Shown in pieces: positions 18,017 to 27,174 of a stretch of DNA of 64,000 nt. A model generated the notes under the pieces. That model did no database searches, was not told where the DNA came from, and was given only the letters and a program-made list of their open reading frames with translations. This DNA is from Variovorax sp. OV329 (GTDB lineage Bacteria > Pseudomonadota > Gammaproteobacteria > Burkholderiales > Burkholderiaceae_C): the NCBI RefSeq assembly GCF_900114785.1, contig NZ_FOUG01000002.1, positions 248,001 to 312,000 of the forward strand, given 5' to 3'. Each line of letters starts with the position of its first letter. Within the stretch, counting starts at the first letter, position 1. The translations under genes and the position numbers were made by a program.

Positions 18017-19018
18017 TCAGCCCAACTCGGCGGTCGGTCCGCGGCCCATGAGCGCAGCCACCACGTCCTCAGGGCGCGCGCCGCCGTCCAGCAAGGCCAC
18101 CACGCCGCTGGCGATGGGCATCTCCACGCCGAGCCGCGAAGCGCGCTGCAGCACCGTGCGGGCGCAATAGACGCCCTCGGCCACATGGCCCAGCGACTGC
18201 ACCGCCTCGGCCAGGGTGTGCCCCTGCGCCAGCAGCAGGCCCACCTTGCGGTTGCGCGAGAGGTCGCCGGTGGCGGTGAGCACCAGATCGCCCAGTCCGG
18301 ACAGGCCCATGAACGTATCGGCCCGGGCGCCCAGCGCCATGCCAAGCCGGGTCATTTCCGCCAGGCCGCGCGTGATGAGCGCAGCACGGGCATTGAGTCC
18401 GAGGGCCAGCCCGTCGGCCAGGCCGGTGGCGATGGCCAGCACGTTCTTGACCGCACCGCCCACCTCCACGCCGACGATGTCGTCATTGGCATAGACCCGC
18501 AGCGAGGGCCCATGGAAGGCTTCGACCAAAGCCTGCCGCACTGCGGCATGGCCGCTCGCCGCCACCAGGGCGGTGGGTTGGCCGCGAGCCACTTCCTGGG
18601 CGAAGCTGGGGCCGCTGAGCACGCCAGCCGGCAGGCCGGGCGCCACCTGGGCCTGGATTTCGTGGGCCAGCAGGCCGATGCCCTCGCCGCCCTGCGCCGG
18701 CTCCACGCCCTTGCACAGCCAGGCGGTGGGCACGCGCAGCTCGCGCAGCGCCAGAAGCTGCTCGCGCAGCGCCGCCATCGGCGTGGCGATGATGACCAGG
18801 TCGGCCGCGGCTGCGGCATCGACGGCACTGCCGCCGAGCAGCCCCAGGCCGGCAGGGAAAGGGGTGTCGGGAAGGTAGCGGCGGTTCTCGCGCCCGGCCC
18901 GCATGTCGGCCAGCTGGGCGCCATCGCGCGCCCAGAGGCTCACCTCATGCCGCCCGGCGGCATTGATGGCCAGCGCCGTTCCCCAGGCGCCGGCGCCGAG
19001 CACGCAGATCTTCATCAT
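18017..19018 (-). CDS. gpsA: NAD(P)H-dependent glycerol-3-phosphate dehydrogenase
   Basis: Reduces dihydroxyacetone phosphate to sn-glycerol-3-phosphate, the backbone for phospholipid synthesis. 333 aa from ATG 19018; the second codon is also ATG, giving 332. The N-terminal Rossmann loop is [12 protein letters not shown]; the central part has [16 protein letters not shown], the conserved catalytic-lysine segment (AVKN), and [19 protein letters not shown] is the family signature. It ends the rhodanese-grxC-secB-gpsA gene group. The same window encodes glycerol-3-phosphate uptake (ugp), so both synthesis and import of this intermediate are present. Confidence 0.96.
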   Translation of the reverse strand: MMKICVLGAGAWGTALAINAAGRHEVSLWARDGAQLADMRAGRENRRYLPDTPFPAGLGLLGGSAVDAAAAADLVIIATPMAALREQLLALRELRVPTAWLCKGVEPAQGGEGIGLLAHEIQAQVAPGLPAGVLSGPSFAQEVARGQPTALVAASGHAAVRQALVEAFHGPSLRVYANDDIVGVEVGGAVKNVLAIATGLADGLALGLNARAALITRGLAEMTRLGMALGARADTFMGLSGLGDLVLTATGDLSRNRKVGLLLAQGHTLAEAVQSLGHVAEGVYCARTVLQRASRLGVEMPIASGVVALLDGGARPEDVVAALMGRGPTAELG

Positions 19019-19057
19019 GGCGCCGCCCCGCCGCGCAAGTCGCGCGGCATCAACCGG

Positions 19058-19507
19058 TTATTGCGTGGTGACCGCGGTGGCGGCCTGCGCCTGCTGCTGC
19101 TCGAACATGGCCTGGAAGTTGATCTCGGCCAGGTGCACCGGCGGGAAGCCGGCGCGCTGCACCACGTCGGCCACGTTGCCGCGCAGGTAGGGGTAGACGA
19201 TCTGCGGGCAGGCGATGCCCAGGATGGGCGACATCTGGTCCTGCGGCAGGTTGCGGATCTCGAAGATTCCGGCCTGCTTGGCCTCGACCAGGAACACGGT
19301 CTTGTCCTTGATCTTGGTCTGCACGGTGGCAGACACGGTGACCTCGAAGATGCCTTCGTTCACCGGCTGGGCATCCACGCCCAGCTGGATGTCGACGGTG
19401 GGAGCTTCCTGTTCGAGCAGGATGGCCGGCGAATTGGGCTGCTCCAGCGACAGGTCCTTCAGGTAGACGCGCTGGATCTGGAAGACGGGTTCTTGGTTGT
19501 CGGCCAT
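19058..19507 (-). CDS. secB: Protein-export chaperone SecB
   Basis: Cytosolic tetrameric chaperone that keeps presecretory proteins unfolded and hands them to SecA. Start ATG 19507 gives 149 aa, the family norm. Conserved segments are [19 protein letters not shown] at the N-terminus, [12 protein letters not shown] in the middle and [32 protein letters not shown] near the end. It lies between grxC (115 nt upstream) and gpsA (39 nt downstream), an arrangement also seen in other proteobacteria. Confidence 0.97.
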   Translation of the reverse strand: MADNQEPVFQIQRVYLKDLSLEQPNSPAILLEQEAPTVDIQLGVDAQPVNEGIFEVTVSATVQTKIKDKTVFLVEAKQAGIFEIRNLPQDQMSPILGIACPQIVYPYLRGNVADVVQRAGFPPVHLAEINFQAMFEQQQAQAATAVTTQ

Positions 19508-19622
19508 GCTGATTCTTTCGGGTATCAAGACAAGGCCCGCAGGAGCGCATCTCCGTCGCGGGCCAGAAGGTGAGTCGATGATTATGACCGCTGGGCGTGA
19601 CACGCCCGGCGGCGGGGCAGGC

Positions 19623-19883
19623 TCAGGCCGCCTTCAGCAGGGGCTCGAGGCCGCCGCGGCTGTCCAGGTCCATCAGGTCGTCGCAACCGCCCACGTGGGT
19701 GTCGCCGATGAAGATCTGCGGCACCGTGCGGCGCTGGGTGACCTGCATCATGGTGGCGCGGGCGTCCGCATCGGTGTCGATGCGGATCTCCTCGATCTGG
19801 TCCACACCTTTGGACTTGAGGAACTGCTTGGCGCGGATGCAGTAGGGGCAGACCGCGGTGGTGTACATCTTGACGGGTTGCAT
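19623..19883 (-). CDS. grxC: Glutaredoxin 3
   Basis: Small dithiol glutaredoxin (86 aa from ATG 19883; an ATG three codons earlier is possible). The active site is CPYC near residue 11; the cis-proline motif [18 protein letters not shown] follows in the second half, complete for glutathione binding. It reduces protein disulfides and glutathione mixed disulfides in the cytosol. The rhodanese gene ends 21 nt upstream, so the two are likely co-transcribed. Confidence 0.96.
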   Translation of the reverse strand: MQPVKMYTTAVCPYCIRAKQFLKSKGVDQIEEIRIDTDADARATMMQVTQRRTVPQIFIGDTHVGGCDDLMDLDSRGGLEPLLKAA

Positions 19884-19904
19884 GGCTCTCACTTGGCGCC
19901 GTTT

Positions 19905-20324
19905 TCAGGCCTTTTCAAGCGGCAGGTTGGCCGCCTGCCAGGATTTCAGGCCGCCCGAGAGGGCCTGGGCCTGCTCGTAACCCAGTTTACGTGCCACGGC
20001 CACGGCGCGCTGGGCGCGGGCGCCGCTGGCGCACACGATGAGCAGGGGCAGCGACTTGTTCTTGACCGTGCTGGCCAATTTGGCTTCCAGCTGGTCCAGC
20101 GGCACGTTGCGCGCGCCGGTCACGTGGCCGGTGGCAAATTCCTCGGGGGCGCGGATATCCACCACCACCGCCCGCTGGCGATTGATGAGCTGCACGGCGC
20201 CCTCGGCGCTGAGCGCGCCCTGGCCAGCCTTCTGGAGCATGGGCACCAGCAGCATGGCGCCCGCGCTGAGCGCGATGAGCCACAGCATCCAGTTGGCAAT
20301 GACGAAGTCGAAGAAGAATTTCAC
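19905..20324 (-). CDS. Membrane-anchored rhodanese-like protein
   Basis: A 139-residue protein with one N-terminal transmembrane helix (about residues 8-27, [19 protein letters not shown]) and a single rhodanese domain (about 40-135). The active-site loop is CASGARA, with the catalytic Cys in place, so sulfurtransferase or related chemistry is possible. The start is a GTG at 20324, since the only ATG in frame upstream (20417) is beyond the gpmA promoter. It heads the rhodanese-grxC-secB-gpsA group and is divergent from gpmA with a 95-nt spacer. The physiological substrate is unknown. Confidence 0.9.
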   Translation of the reverse strand: MKFFFDFVIANWMLWLIALSAGAMLLVPMLQKAGQGALSAEGAVQLINRQRAVVVDIRAPEEFATGHVTGARNVPLDQLEAKLASTVKNKSLPLLIVCASGARAQRAVAVARKLGYEQAQALSGGLKSWQAANLPLEKA

Positions 20325-20354
20325 GGGAGTCCTTGGATGTCGAACCCCGGATTT

Positions 20355-20360
20355 TAGAAT
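20355..20360 (+). promoter_or_regulatory. Candidate -10 element of gpmA
   Basis: TAGAAT in the rhodanese/gpmA spacer, 60 nt before the gpmA ATG. A purine-rich Shine-Dalgarno AAAAAGGG precedes the gene. The -35 region is unclear. Confidence 0.35.
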
Positions 20361-20419
20361 GTCAGGTTTTGCAGACCTGCCAACCCAGTCAATATCCAGT
20401 CGAAAAAGGGCCCTCACAC

Positions 20420-21163
20420 ATGTACAAGCTGGTGCTGATTCGCCACGGCGAATCGACCTGGAACCTCGAGAACCGCTTCACCGGTTGGACCGACGTCGAC
20501 CTGACGCCCACGGGCGTGGAGCAGGCCAAGCAGGCCGGCCGCCTTCTCAAGGCCGAAGGCTACGACTTCGACATTGCCTATACCAGCGTTCTCAAGCGCG
20601 CCACCCGGACCCTTTGGCACACCCTGGACGAGCTCGACCGCACCTGGCTGCCGGTGGTGCATTCCTGGCGCCTGAACGAACGTCACTACGGCGCCCTCCA
20701 GGGCCTGAACAAGGCCGACATCGCCAAGCAGTACGGCGACGAGCAGGTGCTGGTCTGGCGCCGCAGCTACGACATCCCGCCCCCGCCGCTGGAGCCGAAC
20801 GATCCGCGCAGCGAGCGTGCCGACGTCCGCTACGCCAAGCTGTCGCCCGAGCAGGTCCCGCTGACCGAATGCCTGAAGGACACCGTGGCCCGCGTGCTGC
20901 CCTTCTGGAACGAATCCATGGCGCCGGCCATCCGCGCCGGCCGCCGGCTGGTCGTGGCGGCCCATGGCAATTCCATCCGGGCGCTGGTCAAGTACCTGGA
21001 CGGCATTTCCGACGCCGACATCGTCGGCCTGAACATTCCCAACGGCATCCCGCTGGTGTATGAACTGGACAGCGACCTCAAGCCGCTGCGCCATTACTAC
21101 CTGGGCGATGCCGAGGCCGCCGCCAAGGCCGCCGCGGCCGTCGCCAACCAGGGAAAGGCCTAG
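20420..21163 (+). CDS. gpmA: 2,3-bisphosphoglycerate-dependent phosphoglycerate mutase
   Basis: Glycolytic/gluconeogenic enzyme interconverting 3- and 2-phosphoglycerate through a phosphohistidine. 247 aa, typical for bacterial dPGM. The phosphorylated His is in [10 protein letters not shown] near the N-terminus; the second catalytic His is in [24 protein letters not shown] is the substrate-binding loop. A 25-residue Ala-rich C-terminal tail ends the protein. Start ATG 20420 has AAGGG upstream. It is transcribed alone or with the downstream protease, 83 nt away. Confidence 0.97.
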   Translation: MYKLVLIRHGESTWNLENRFTGWTDVDLTPTGVEQAKQAGRLLKAEGYDFDIAYTSVLKRATRTLWHTLDELDRTWLPVVHSWRLNERHYGALQGLNKADIAKQYGDEQVLVWRRSYDIPPPPLEPNDPRSERADVRYAKLSPEQVPLTECLKDTVARVLPFWNESMAPAIRAGRRLVVAAHGNSIRALVKYLDGISDADIVGLNIPNGIPLVYELDSDLKPLRHYYLGDAEAAAKAAAAVANQGKA

Positions 21164-21176
21164 CGGCATGCACAGG

Positions 21177-21208
21177 CTTGGAACTGTTGCTAAAAGTTCG
21201 CTTCCAAG
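21177..21208 (+). promoter_or_regulatory. Inverted repeat upstream of the C-terminal processing protease gene
   Basis: CTTGGAA (21177-21183) and TTCCAAG (21202-21208) form a 7-bp dyad separated by 18 nt, within an AT-richer leader that also contains TGTGTATATT. It may be an operator or promoter element; no regulator can be named. Confidence 0.3.
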
Positions 21209-21246
21209 CTGTGTATATTGATCCGGTTCGTTGATAGGACACCCAC

Positions 21247-22683
21247 ATGGGCCAGAAACTGAAAATTACAGGCTGGGTCGCCGCTGGCGCCTTCGCCGGC
21301 GCGCTGACCACCGTCTCGCTGCAAACCGTCGCACGAGGCTCCCTGGCCCCGCTACCGCTTGAAGAGCTGCAGCAGCTCGCGGCGGTGTTCGGCATGGTCA
21401 AGAGCGACTATGTCGAGCCGGTGGACGAGAAGAAGCTCATCTCCGACGCCATCTCCGGCATGGTGGCCGGGCTCGATCCGCATTCCCAGTACTTCGACAA
21501 GAAGTCCTTCAAGGAATTCAAGGAGGGCACCTCCGGCCGCTTCGTGGGGGTGGGCATCGAGATCTCGCAGGAAGACGGCCTGGTCAAGGTGGTCTCGCCC
21601 ATCGAGGGCTCGCCCGCCTTCCGTGCCGGCCTCAAGCCCAATGACCTGATCACCAAGATCGACGACACGGCGGTGCGCGGCCTGACGCTCAACGAGGCGG
21701 TCAAGCGCATGCGCGGCGAGGCCAACACCAAGGTGCAGCTGACCATCTTCCGCAAGGACGAGAACCGCACCTTCCCGGTGACCATCACCCGCGAAGAGAT
21801 CCGCACCCAGTCCGTACGCGGCAAGATGATCGAGCCGGGCTACGGCTGGATCCGCCTGTCGCAGTTCCAGGAACGCACCGTCGACGACTTCGTCAAGAAG
21901 GTCGAGGAGCTGTACAAGGCCGATCCGAACCTCAAGGGCATGGTGCTCGACCTGCGCAACGACCCGGGCGGCCTGCTCGACGCGGCGGTGGCCATCTCGG
22001 CCGCCTTCCTGCCCGAGAACGTGACGGTGGTGACCACCGACGGCCAGCTGCCGGAGAGCAAGTCCATCTACAAGGCCTCGCCCGAGTACTACCAGCGCCG
22101 ATCCGGCAGCGACCCGCTGCGCGGCCTCCCCGCCGGCCTCAAGTCGGTGCCGTTGGTGGTGCTGGTCAACGAAGGCTCGGCCTCGGCCAGCGAGATCGTG
22201 GCCGGCGCCCTGCAGGACCACAAGCGGGCCACCGTCATGGGAAGCCAGACCTTCGGCAAGGGCTCGGTGCAGACCGTGCGTCCGCTGGGCCCCGACACCG
22301 GCCTGAAGATCACCACGGCCCGCTACTACACGCCCAGCGGCACTTCCATCCAGGCGCGCGGCATCGTGCCCAACGTGATGGTCGACGACAGCGCCGAGGG
22401 CAGTCCCTACGCCATCCTGCGCATGCGCGAGGCCGACCTGGACAAGCACCTGGCCAGCGGCCAGGGCCCGGAAGACAAGAATCCCGAGCGCGAGAAGGCC
22501 CGCGAGGAAGCCCGCAAGCGCCTGGAGGCCGAGGCCCTCAAGCCGGCGCAGGACCGCAAGGTGCCTGAATTCGGCACCGACAAGGACTTCCCCCTTCTGC
22601 AGGCCCTGGCGCAACTCAAGGGCCAGCCGGTGCTGGTGAGCAAGACGCAGGTCGAGCGCAAGGAAGAGAAGAAGGAAAACTAA
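21247..22683 (+). CDS. S41 family C-terminal processing peptidase
   Basis: Periplasmic or membrane-anchored serine protease of the CtpA/Prc family, 478 aa. An N-terminal hydrophobic segment (about residues 7-28) is a signal anchor. A PDZ domain spans about 95-170 (GRFVGVGIEI, GSPAFRAGLKPNDLI). The catalytic domain shows the nucleophile region NEGSASASEIVAGAL and the general-base lysine in GSQTFGKGSVQ, so the Ser/Lys dyad is intact. The C-terminus (from ~400) is a highly charged, Lys/Glu-rich tail. These enzymes trim or degrade envelope proteins, including peptidoglycan hydrolases in some species. moeB follows 56 nt downstream. Confidence 0.93.
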   Translation: MGQKLKITGWVAAGAFAGALTTVSLQTVARGSLAPLPLEELQQLAAVFGMVKSDYVEPVDEKKLISDAISGMVAGLDPHSQYFDKKSFKEFKEGTSGRFVGVGIEISQEDGLVKVVSPIEGSPAFRAGLKPNDLITKIDDTAVRGLTLNEAVKRMRGEANTKVQLTIFRKDENRTFPVTITREEIRTQSVRGKMIEPGYGWIRLSQFQERTVDDFVKKVEELYKADPNLKGMVLDLRNDPGGLLDAAVAISAAFLPENVTVVTTDGQLPESKSIYKASPEYYQRRSGSDPLRGLPAGLKSVPLVVLVNEGSASASEIVAGALQDHKRATVMGSQTFGKGSVQTVRPLGPDTGLKITTARYYTPSGTSIQARGIVPNVMVDDSAEGSPYAILRMREADLDKHLASGQGPEDKNPEREKAREEARKRLEAEALKPAQDRKVPEFGTDKDFPLLQALAQLKGQPVLVSKTQVERKEEKKEN

Positions 22684-22739
22684 GGCGAACCGCCGGCTCC
22701 CGCGTCCGGGAGCCGCCGCGTTTGCCAATCGCCAAGCGC

Positions 22740-23516
22740 ATGGACGACGACGATCTGCTGCGCTATTCGCGCCACATCCTCCTGGAGGAATTCGGCATCG
22801 AGGGCCAAGTCCGCGTGTCCGCGAGCCATGCGCTCGTCATCGGCGCCGGCGGATTGGGCTCCCCGGTGGCGCTCTACCTGGCCGGCGCGGGCGTGGGCCG
22901 CATCACGCTGGTCGACGACGACGAGGTCGACCTCACCAACCTGCAACGCCAGATCGCGCACACGGCATCGCGCGTGGGCCAGGCCAAGGTGCAATCCGCC
23001 GCCGTGGCCATGGGCGAGATCAATCCGACCATCCTGGTCAGGACGCATGTGCGCCGCGCCGATGCGGCCTTGCTGGAAGAGCTTGTGCCGCACGCCGACG
23101 TGGTCATCGACTGCTGCGACAACTTCGCCACCCGGCAGCTGGTGAACCAGGCCTGCGTTCGCCACGGCAAGCCCCTGGTGGCCGGCGCGGCGATCCGCTT
23201 CGACGGACAGCTGAGCGTGTACGACACGCGCGACACGGCCTCGCCCTGCTATGCGTGCCTGTTTCCGCCGGACGCGCATTTCGAAGAGACGCGCTGCGCC
23301 GTGCTGGGCGTGTTTGCCCCGGTGGTCGGCACCATCGGCGTGTTGCAGGCGGGCGAGGCGCTGAAGCTGCTCGCGGGCATCGGCGAGCCGCTGGCCGGAC
23401 GTCTGCTGATGTTCGATGGCCGCTCGGCGAGCTTCGACACCCTGCGCGTCTCGCGCGACCCGGCCTGCCCTGTCTGCGGGCAGCGCCACACGACCCATGA
23501 TGCGACACCGGGCTGA
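22740..23516 (+). CDS. moeB: ThiF/MoeB family E1-like adenylyltransferase
   Basis: Activates a ubiquitin-like sulfur carrier (MoaD or ThiS) by adenylating its C-terminal Gly. 258 aa from ATG 22740; a TTG six codons upstream is less likely. The ATP-binding loop is VIGAGGLGSPVALYLAGAGVG; VDDDEVDLTNLQRQ and the downstream Asp follow family order; ETRCAVLGVFAPVVG holds the candidate catalytic Cys; zinc is bound by two CxxC pairs, CYAC and CPVC. No sulfur-carrier gene is adjacent, so MoeB versus a general ThiF role rests on similarity. It supports molybdopterin synthesis, which FdsA needs. Confidence 0.9.
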   Translation: MDDDDLLRYSRHILLEEFGIEGQVRVSASHALVIGAGGLGSPVALYLAGAGVGRITLVDDDEVDLTNLQRQIAHTASRVGQAKVQSAAVAMGEINPTILVRTHVRRADAALLEELVPHADVVIDCCDNFATRQLVNQACVRHGKPLVAGAAIRFDGQLSVYDTRDTASPCYACLFPPDAHFEETRCAVLGVFAPVVGTIGVLQAGEALKLLAGIGEPLAGRLLMFDGRSASFDTLRVSRDPACPVCGQRHTTHDATPG

Positions 23517-23555
23517 GCCCCGTTTTCTTCGTCGTGCCAACATCGTGTCGGCACA

Positions 23556-23563
23556 GTCCTACA
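23556..23563 (+). promoter_or_regulatory. GTCCTACA motif upstream of the single-domain response regulator
   Basis: The octamer GTCCTACA lies 94 nt before the start codon. The same octamer is found 80 nt upstream of the BON lipoprotein gene at the other end of this cluster. A hairpin GTGCC/GGCAC (23534-23554) directly precedes it. A shared regulator is a hypothesis only. Confidence 0.25.
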
Positions 23564-23657
23564 GCGCTACCCCCTGCCAACTTGCACGACGCGAGGGCCT
23601 ACATCGATACGATGGCAGCCCTGGGCCATCACTGCTGATGACCTGGCACCAAGGGAA

Positions 23658-24083
23658 ATGTCTTTCGACATGACAAGGACGCTCAAGACATACATCGTCG
23701 AAGACAACGCAACGATCCGGGAGAACCTGGTCGGTACGCTGGAAGAATTGACCCGCGTCTCGGCCATCGGCCATTCCGAAACCGAAGCCGAGGCACGCCG
23801 CTGGCTCATCGAACACGCCGACGAGTGGGACCTGACCATCGTCGATCTCTTTCTCAAGCAGGGCAGCGGTCTGGGCGTGCTGCAGGAATGCATGCAGCGC
23901 CGCAGCACCCAGAAGGTGGTGGTGCTCAGCAACTACGCCACGCCGGACATCCGCAAGCGCTGCGCACAACTGGGCGCGGATGCCGTGTTCGACAAGTCCA
24001 ATGAAATCGATGCACTGGTGGACTTCTGTGCCTGGCTGTCCAGCGACGCCGGTGCATCGACTGCACCCGCTGCACCGCGGTAG
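23658..24083 (+). CDS. Single-domain response regulator (receiver only)
   Basis: A 141-residue stand-alone REC domain with no output domain. The acidic pair is E15/D16, the phosphoacceptor is D63 (TIVDLF) and the conserved lysine is K113 (FDKS), so it should be phosphorylatable. The 15-residue C-terminal tail is Ala/Pro-rich. It has a good ribosome-binding site (AAGGGA) and lies just upstream of a NarL-type regulator and a histidine kinase encoded divergently, so it may be a phosphate sink or shuttle in the same signalling system. Confidence 0.9.
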   Translation: MSFDMTRTLKTYIVEDNATIRENLVGTLEELTRVSAIGHSETEAEARRWLIEHADEWDLTIVDLFLKQGSGLGVLQECMQRRSTQKVVVLSNYATPDIRKRCAQLGADAVFDKSNEIDALVDFCAWLSSDAGASTAPAAPR

Positions 24084-24176
24084 GCACGGCGCCGCATCGA
24101 TGGCGGCCGCCAATCCAGTGCACCGGCCATATCCATGTGCAACTGCGCCGCGGCATCCTGGCGCCCACAAGCCACG

Positions 24177-24210
24177 CGGCGGCCGCGCCCCCTCGAGGAG
24201 GCCGCAGCCC
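24177..24210. other. GC-rich hairpin between the convergent response-regulator genes
   Basis: GCGGCC and GGCCGC arms flank a C-rich loop in the 139-nt gap between the convergent receiver and NarL-type genes. It may be a bidirectional terminator but has no T-tract. Nothing else is visible in this gap. Confidence 0.35.
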
Positions 24211-24222
24211 GCCGACCTCGCC

Positions 24223-24855
24223 TCAGTCGATCAGCTTGTTCTTCAGCGCGTAGTAGGTCAGGTCGCTGTTGGAGGAAAGATTCATCTTCTCCATCAGGCG
24301 GGTGCGGTAAGTGCTCACCGTCTTCACCGACAGCGACAGGGCCTTGGCGATGTCGCCGGCCGTCTCGCCCTTGGCGAGCTTGAGGAAAACCTGGAACTCG
24401 CGCTCCGACAGCTGCTCGTGCGGTGCGCTGTCGGTCTTGCGGTCGAGCTGGCGCGCCAGCAGGTCGGCCACGGCCGGCGTGATGTGGCGTCGGCCCAGAG
24501 CGATGGTGCGGATCGCATTCACGATCTCCGCAGGTTCGCACTCCTTGTTGAGGTAGCCGCTGGCGCCCTGCCGGATGAGGTTGAGCGCGTAGTGCTCTTC
24601 CGGGTAGGCGCTGAGAATGAGGATGCCCACATCCGGCGCCTTGGCGCGAATCATCGCCAAGGCGTCGATGCCGCTCTGGCCCGGCATGGACAAGTCCATG
24701 ACGAGCACGTCCATCTCCGTGTTGCGAACCAGGTCGATGGCTTCGCGGCCGCTGGCTGCTTCGCCCACCACGCGGAGGTCGACATGCTCCGAGAAAAACT
24801 GGCGCAAGCCGGACCGCACAATGGCATGGTCGTCGACAATTCCGATCCTGATCAT
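24223..24855 (-). CDS. NarL/FixJ-type response regulator with LuxR HTH
   Basis: DNA-binding response regulator, 210 aa. Receiver domain residues 1-120 with D8/D9 acidic pocket, phosphoacceptor D54 (VLVMDLSMPG) and K in GYLNKE. The LuxR-type helix-turn-helix is at about 145-205 (LSEREFQVFLKLAKGETAGD, then LSLSVKTVSTYRTRLMEKM). It is encoded divergently from the CHASE3 histidine kinase with only 68 nt between the genes, strongly suggesting a cognate pair. Likely targets are the neighbouring stress-type genes. Confidence 0.94.
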   Translation of the reverse strand: MIRIGIVDDHAIVRSGLRQFFSEHVDLRVVGEAASGREAIDLVRNTEMDVLVMDLSMPGQSGIDALAMIRAKAPDVGILILSAYPEEHYALNLIRQGASGYLNKECEPAEIVNAIRTIALGRRHITPAVADLLARQLDRKTDSAPHEQLSEREFQVFLKLAKGETAGDIAKALSLSVKTVSTYRTRLMEKMNLSSNSDLTYYALKNKLID

Positions 24856-24923
24856 CTGTTCCCTTTGTCTTTGTCGCTTGTTCGCATTCTGATGCGCGCT
24901 TACGGTTCCGTCCCTGGTTAAAG

Positions 24924-26354
24924 ATGATTATTCACAATTTGTCGCCGCGTTTTGTCGGACAGCGCCTTCAGCGTTGGTTGGCTTTTCGCCCATTAACGCT
25001 CGGCCTGGGCTTGGCTATCCTGGCCGCGCTGGTGCTGGTGACGATCAACGAAACCGGTTACCGGCGGTCGACGCGGGCGCTGCAGGAGATCGGCGAGGCC
25101 CAGGGCGAGCGCCTGGTCCTGAACTCGCTGGTGCAGAACATCGTGGACGCGGAGACCGGTCAGCGCGGCTACCTGCTGACCGGCGAAGCCCGCTACCGGG
25201 AACCGTACGATGCAGCGGCCAAGCAGATCTCCAACCAGTTGGCCGCGCTGCGCAAGCTCTATGAGGGCAAGCCGACGGAAAGCGCACGCCTTGTCACGCT
25301 CACCGACCACGTGATGCGAAAGCTGGCCGAGATCGAGATGACGGTGCGCCTTCGCGAGTCTGGCAATGACGACGCCTGGAAATTCGTGATCACCACCGAC
25401 GTGGGCCGCGAGGAGATGGCCGCCATCCGCGCCGAGGCCGCGAACCTGATGGCCCTGAGCAATCAGTCGCTGATGGCCGGCCAGGCGCAGATCGCGCGCT
25501 CGCTGGCGACGGCCCGTCTGGGCATCGGATTGGCCGCGCTCGCCGGTCTGTTCGCCTTCTACCTCTACCTGCGCCAGACGCACCGCCTGCGCGATGCGGG
25601 CGCGCGCACGCAGCAGGCGCTCGAGCGCGAGCGCAACGCCCTGGAGGACGAAGTCCGCGAGCGGACCGCCAACCTGGCCGAACTGGCCACTCACCTGCAG
25701 GAAGTGCGCGAGAACGAGCGCGGCTTTCTCGCGCGCGAGCTGCACGACGAGCTGGGCGCCCTGCTCACCGCTGCCAAGCTCGACGCCGCGCGCCTCAAGT
25801 CGCGCCTTGCCGCCTCGCCCGACGCCATCGAGCGGCTGCAGCACCTCACCGAGTTGCTCAACAACGGCATCGCGCTGAAGCGCCGCATCATCGAGGACCT
25901 GCGCCCTTCCTCGTTGGCCAACCTGGGACTGGTGGCGTCGCTGGAGATCCTCGGCCGCGAGTTCGGGGAGCGCTCGGGCATACAGGTGGAAATGGCGCTG
26001 GAGCCGGTCAACCTCGACGAGGGCCGGCAGCTCACGGTCTACCGGATGGTGCAGGAAAGCCTCACCAATATCGGCAAATACGCCAAGGCGAGCGAGGCCA
26101 CCATCGTGCTGAAGAACTACGGCACCCACGTACACGTGGAGGTGGCCGACAACGGGCAGGGTTTCGAGGCGCAGAAGATGAAGCCGGCCACCCATGGCCT
26201 CGCCGGGATGCGCCATCGGGTGGAGGCAGCGCATGGCAGGCTCAGCATCAGTTCGACGCCTGGCAACGGAACGCTGCTGCGCGCGGTACTGCCCGTCTCG
26301 GCATCGTCGTCGCCCAGTCGCCCGCCTCCTACGATTCCCGCGCCCGGCGGCTGA
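24924..26354 (+). CDS. CHASE3-domain sensor histidine kinase (HisKA_3 type)
   Basis: A 476-residue inner-membrane sensor kinase. A first transmembrane helix (about 25-42) is followed by a periplasmic CHASE3 domain (about 50-185, with the typical [17 protein letters not shown]), a second helix (about 192-212), a coiled-coil linker and the HisKA_3 dimerisation domain with phospho-accepting H274 in [12 protein letters not shown]. The HATPase domain (about 350-455) shows an N-box ([13 protein letters not shown]) and a G1 box (VADNGQGFE). This type pairs with NarL-family regulators, matching the divergent neighbour. The stimulus is unknown. Confidence 0.94.
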   Translation: MIIHNLSPRFVGQRLQRWLAFRPLTLGLGLAILAALVLVTINETGYRRSTRALQEIGEAQGERLVLNSLVQNIVDAETGQRGYLLTGEARYREPYDAAAKQISNQLAALRKLYEGKPTESARLVTLTDHVMRKLAEIEMTVRLRESGNDDAWKFVITTDVGREEMAAIRAEAANLMALSNQSLMAGQAQIARSLATARLGIGLAALAGLFAFYLYLRQTHRLRDAGARTQQALERERNALEDEVRERTANLAELATHLQEVRENERGFLARELHDELGALLTAAKLDAARLKSRLAASPDAIERLQHLTELLNNGIALKRRIIEDLRPSSLANLGLVASLEILGREFGERSGIQVEMALEPVNLDEGRQLTVYRMVQESLTNIGKYAKASEATIVLKNYGTHVHVEVADNGQGFEAQKMKPATHGLAGMRHRVEAAHGRLSISSTPGNGTLLRAVLPVSASSSPSRPPPTIPAPGG

Positions 26355-26378
26355 CACTGCGCGCAACCGGGAAATCCT

Positions 26379-26433
26379 ATGGTCATGGCATGCCGCCGCT
26401 GGCAGTGGCGGCACGGAGCCTGCCCATGACCAT
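26379..26433 (+). other. Composite hairpin in the leader of the DUF1328 gene
   Basis: Perfect 10-bp outer arms ATGGTCATGG (26379-26388) and CCATGACCAT (26424-26433) enclose perfect 7-bp inner arms TGCCGCC (26391-26397) and GGCGGCA (26407-26413). It ends 27 nt before the DUF1328 ATG, so it could act on translation or mRNA stability, or as an attenuator of read-through from the kinase gene. Confidence 0.6.
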
Positions 26434-26460
26434 CGAGAGGCCACGCCTCAGGAGTTCACC

Positions 26461-26625
26461 ATGTTGCACTACGCAGTCGTCTTCCTCATCATTGCCCTGA
26501 TCGCCGCCGTCTTCGGCTTCGGCGGGATCGCGGCCAGCGCCGTCGGCATTGCCAAGGTGCTGTTCGTCATCTTTGCGGTGCTGGCCATTGCGGGCTTCAT
26601 CGCGAGCTTGATGCGACGCGGCTAG
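26461..26625 (+). CDS. DUF1328 (YtjA family) small membrane protein
   Basis: A 54-residue protein with two hydrophobic segments and a glycine hinge ([20 protein letters not shown]), the complete DUF1328/YtjA signature. These small inner-membrane proteins are often linked to envelope or osmotic stress, but their function is unknown. The ATG at 26461 follows AGGAG closely. It lies downstream of the histidine kinase and upstream of three more small membrane proteins. Confidence 0.92.
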   Translation: MLHYAVVFLIIALIAAVFGFGGIAASAVGIAKVLFVIFAVLAIAGFIASLMRRG

Positions 26626-26696
26626 CGCAGCTACGATGAACGGCCCAGGGTTCCAATCGTCCTCATCCAAACCTCATCCATAGAAGGGAAGAAGCA

Positions 26697-27068
26697 ATGA
26701 ACGCAACTACCAAGTCCGCAGCCGAACTGGCCGACGAATACCGCCAGGCCGCACGCGACACGGTCGAGTCGACCCGCGCCTATGCGCAGAACGCCGTGGA
26801 TGCCGCAGGCGAGAAGGTGCGCGATTTCCGCCGGGACGCAGAACCGACCATGGAACAGATCGCGGCCCGCGTGCAGCAGGCGGTGCAGAGGGGCCTGGAG
26901 TCGGCGTCCAAGACCAGCGCGCGCGCTCAGCGGCGCATGGAGGAAGCCGCCGAGGTGACGGGCCGCTACATCGCGGACCAGCCGGTGCGCTCGGTGCTGC
27001 TGGCCGCTGCGGCGGGCGCGGCCATCACGGCGCTGATCGTGCTGGCCACGCGCCGCGAAGAAGACTGA
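26697..27068 (+). CDS. YqjD/ElaB-like (DUF883) membrane-anchored protein
   Basis: A 123-residue protein with a long charged, probably coiled-coil N-terminal part (about 1-95) and one C-terminal transmembrane helix (VRSVLLAAAAGAAITALIVL) preceded by the family hallmark YIADQPVRS. In E. coli YqjD/ElaB are tail-anchored inner-membrane proteins that bind ribosomes in stationary phase; whether that holds here is inference. The ribosome-binding site AAGGGAAGAAG is strong. A terminator-like hairpin follows the stop codon. Confidence 0.85.
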   Translation: MNATTKSAAELADEYRQAARDTVESTRAYAQNAVDAAGEKVRDFRRDAEPTMEQIAARVQQAVQRGLESASKTSARAQRRMEEAAEVTGRYIADQPVRSVLLAAAAGAAITALIVLATRREED

Positions 27069-27077
27069 CGGCAAATC

Positions 27078-27101
27078 AAGGGGCGACCGGGTCGCCCCTT
27101 T
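27078..27101 (+). terminator. Hairpin after the DUF883 gene
   Basis: AAGGGGCGACC-GG-GTCGCCCCTT is a nearly perfect 10-bp stem with a short loop, followed by only a few T residues. It lies between the DUF883 gene and the holin-like gene, so it could be a partial terminator within the cluster. Confidence 0.55.
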
Positions 27102-27174
27102 GCATTCCGGCGCTCGCCTTGCAGCGGCCAGTCTCGAACACATCCCTTGCCTTCCGGGCACAGCCCGCAACCAC

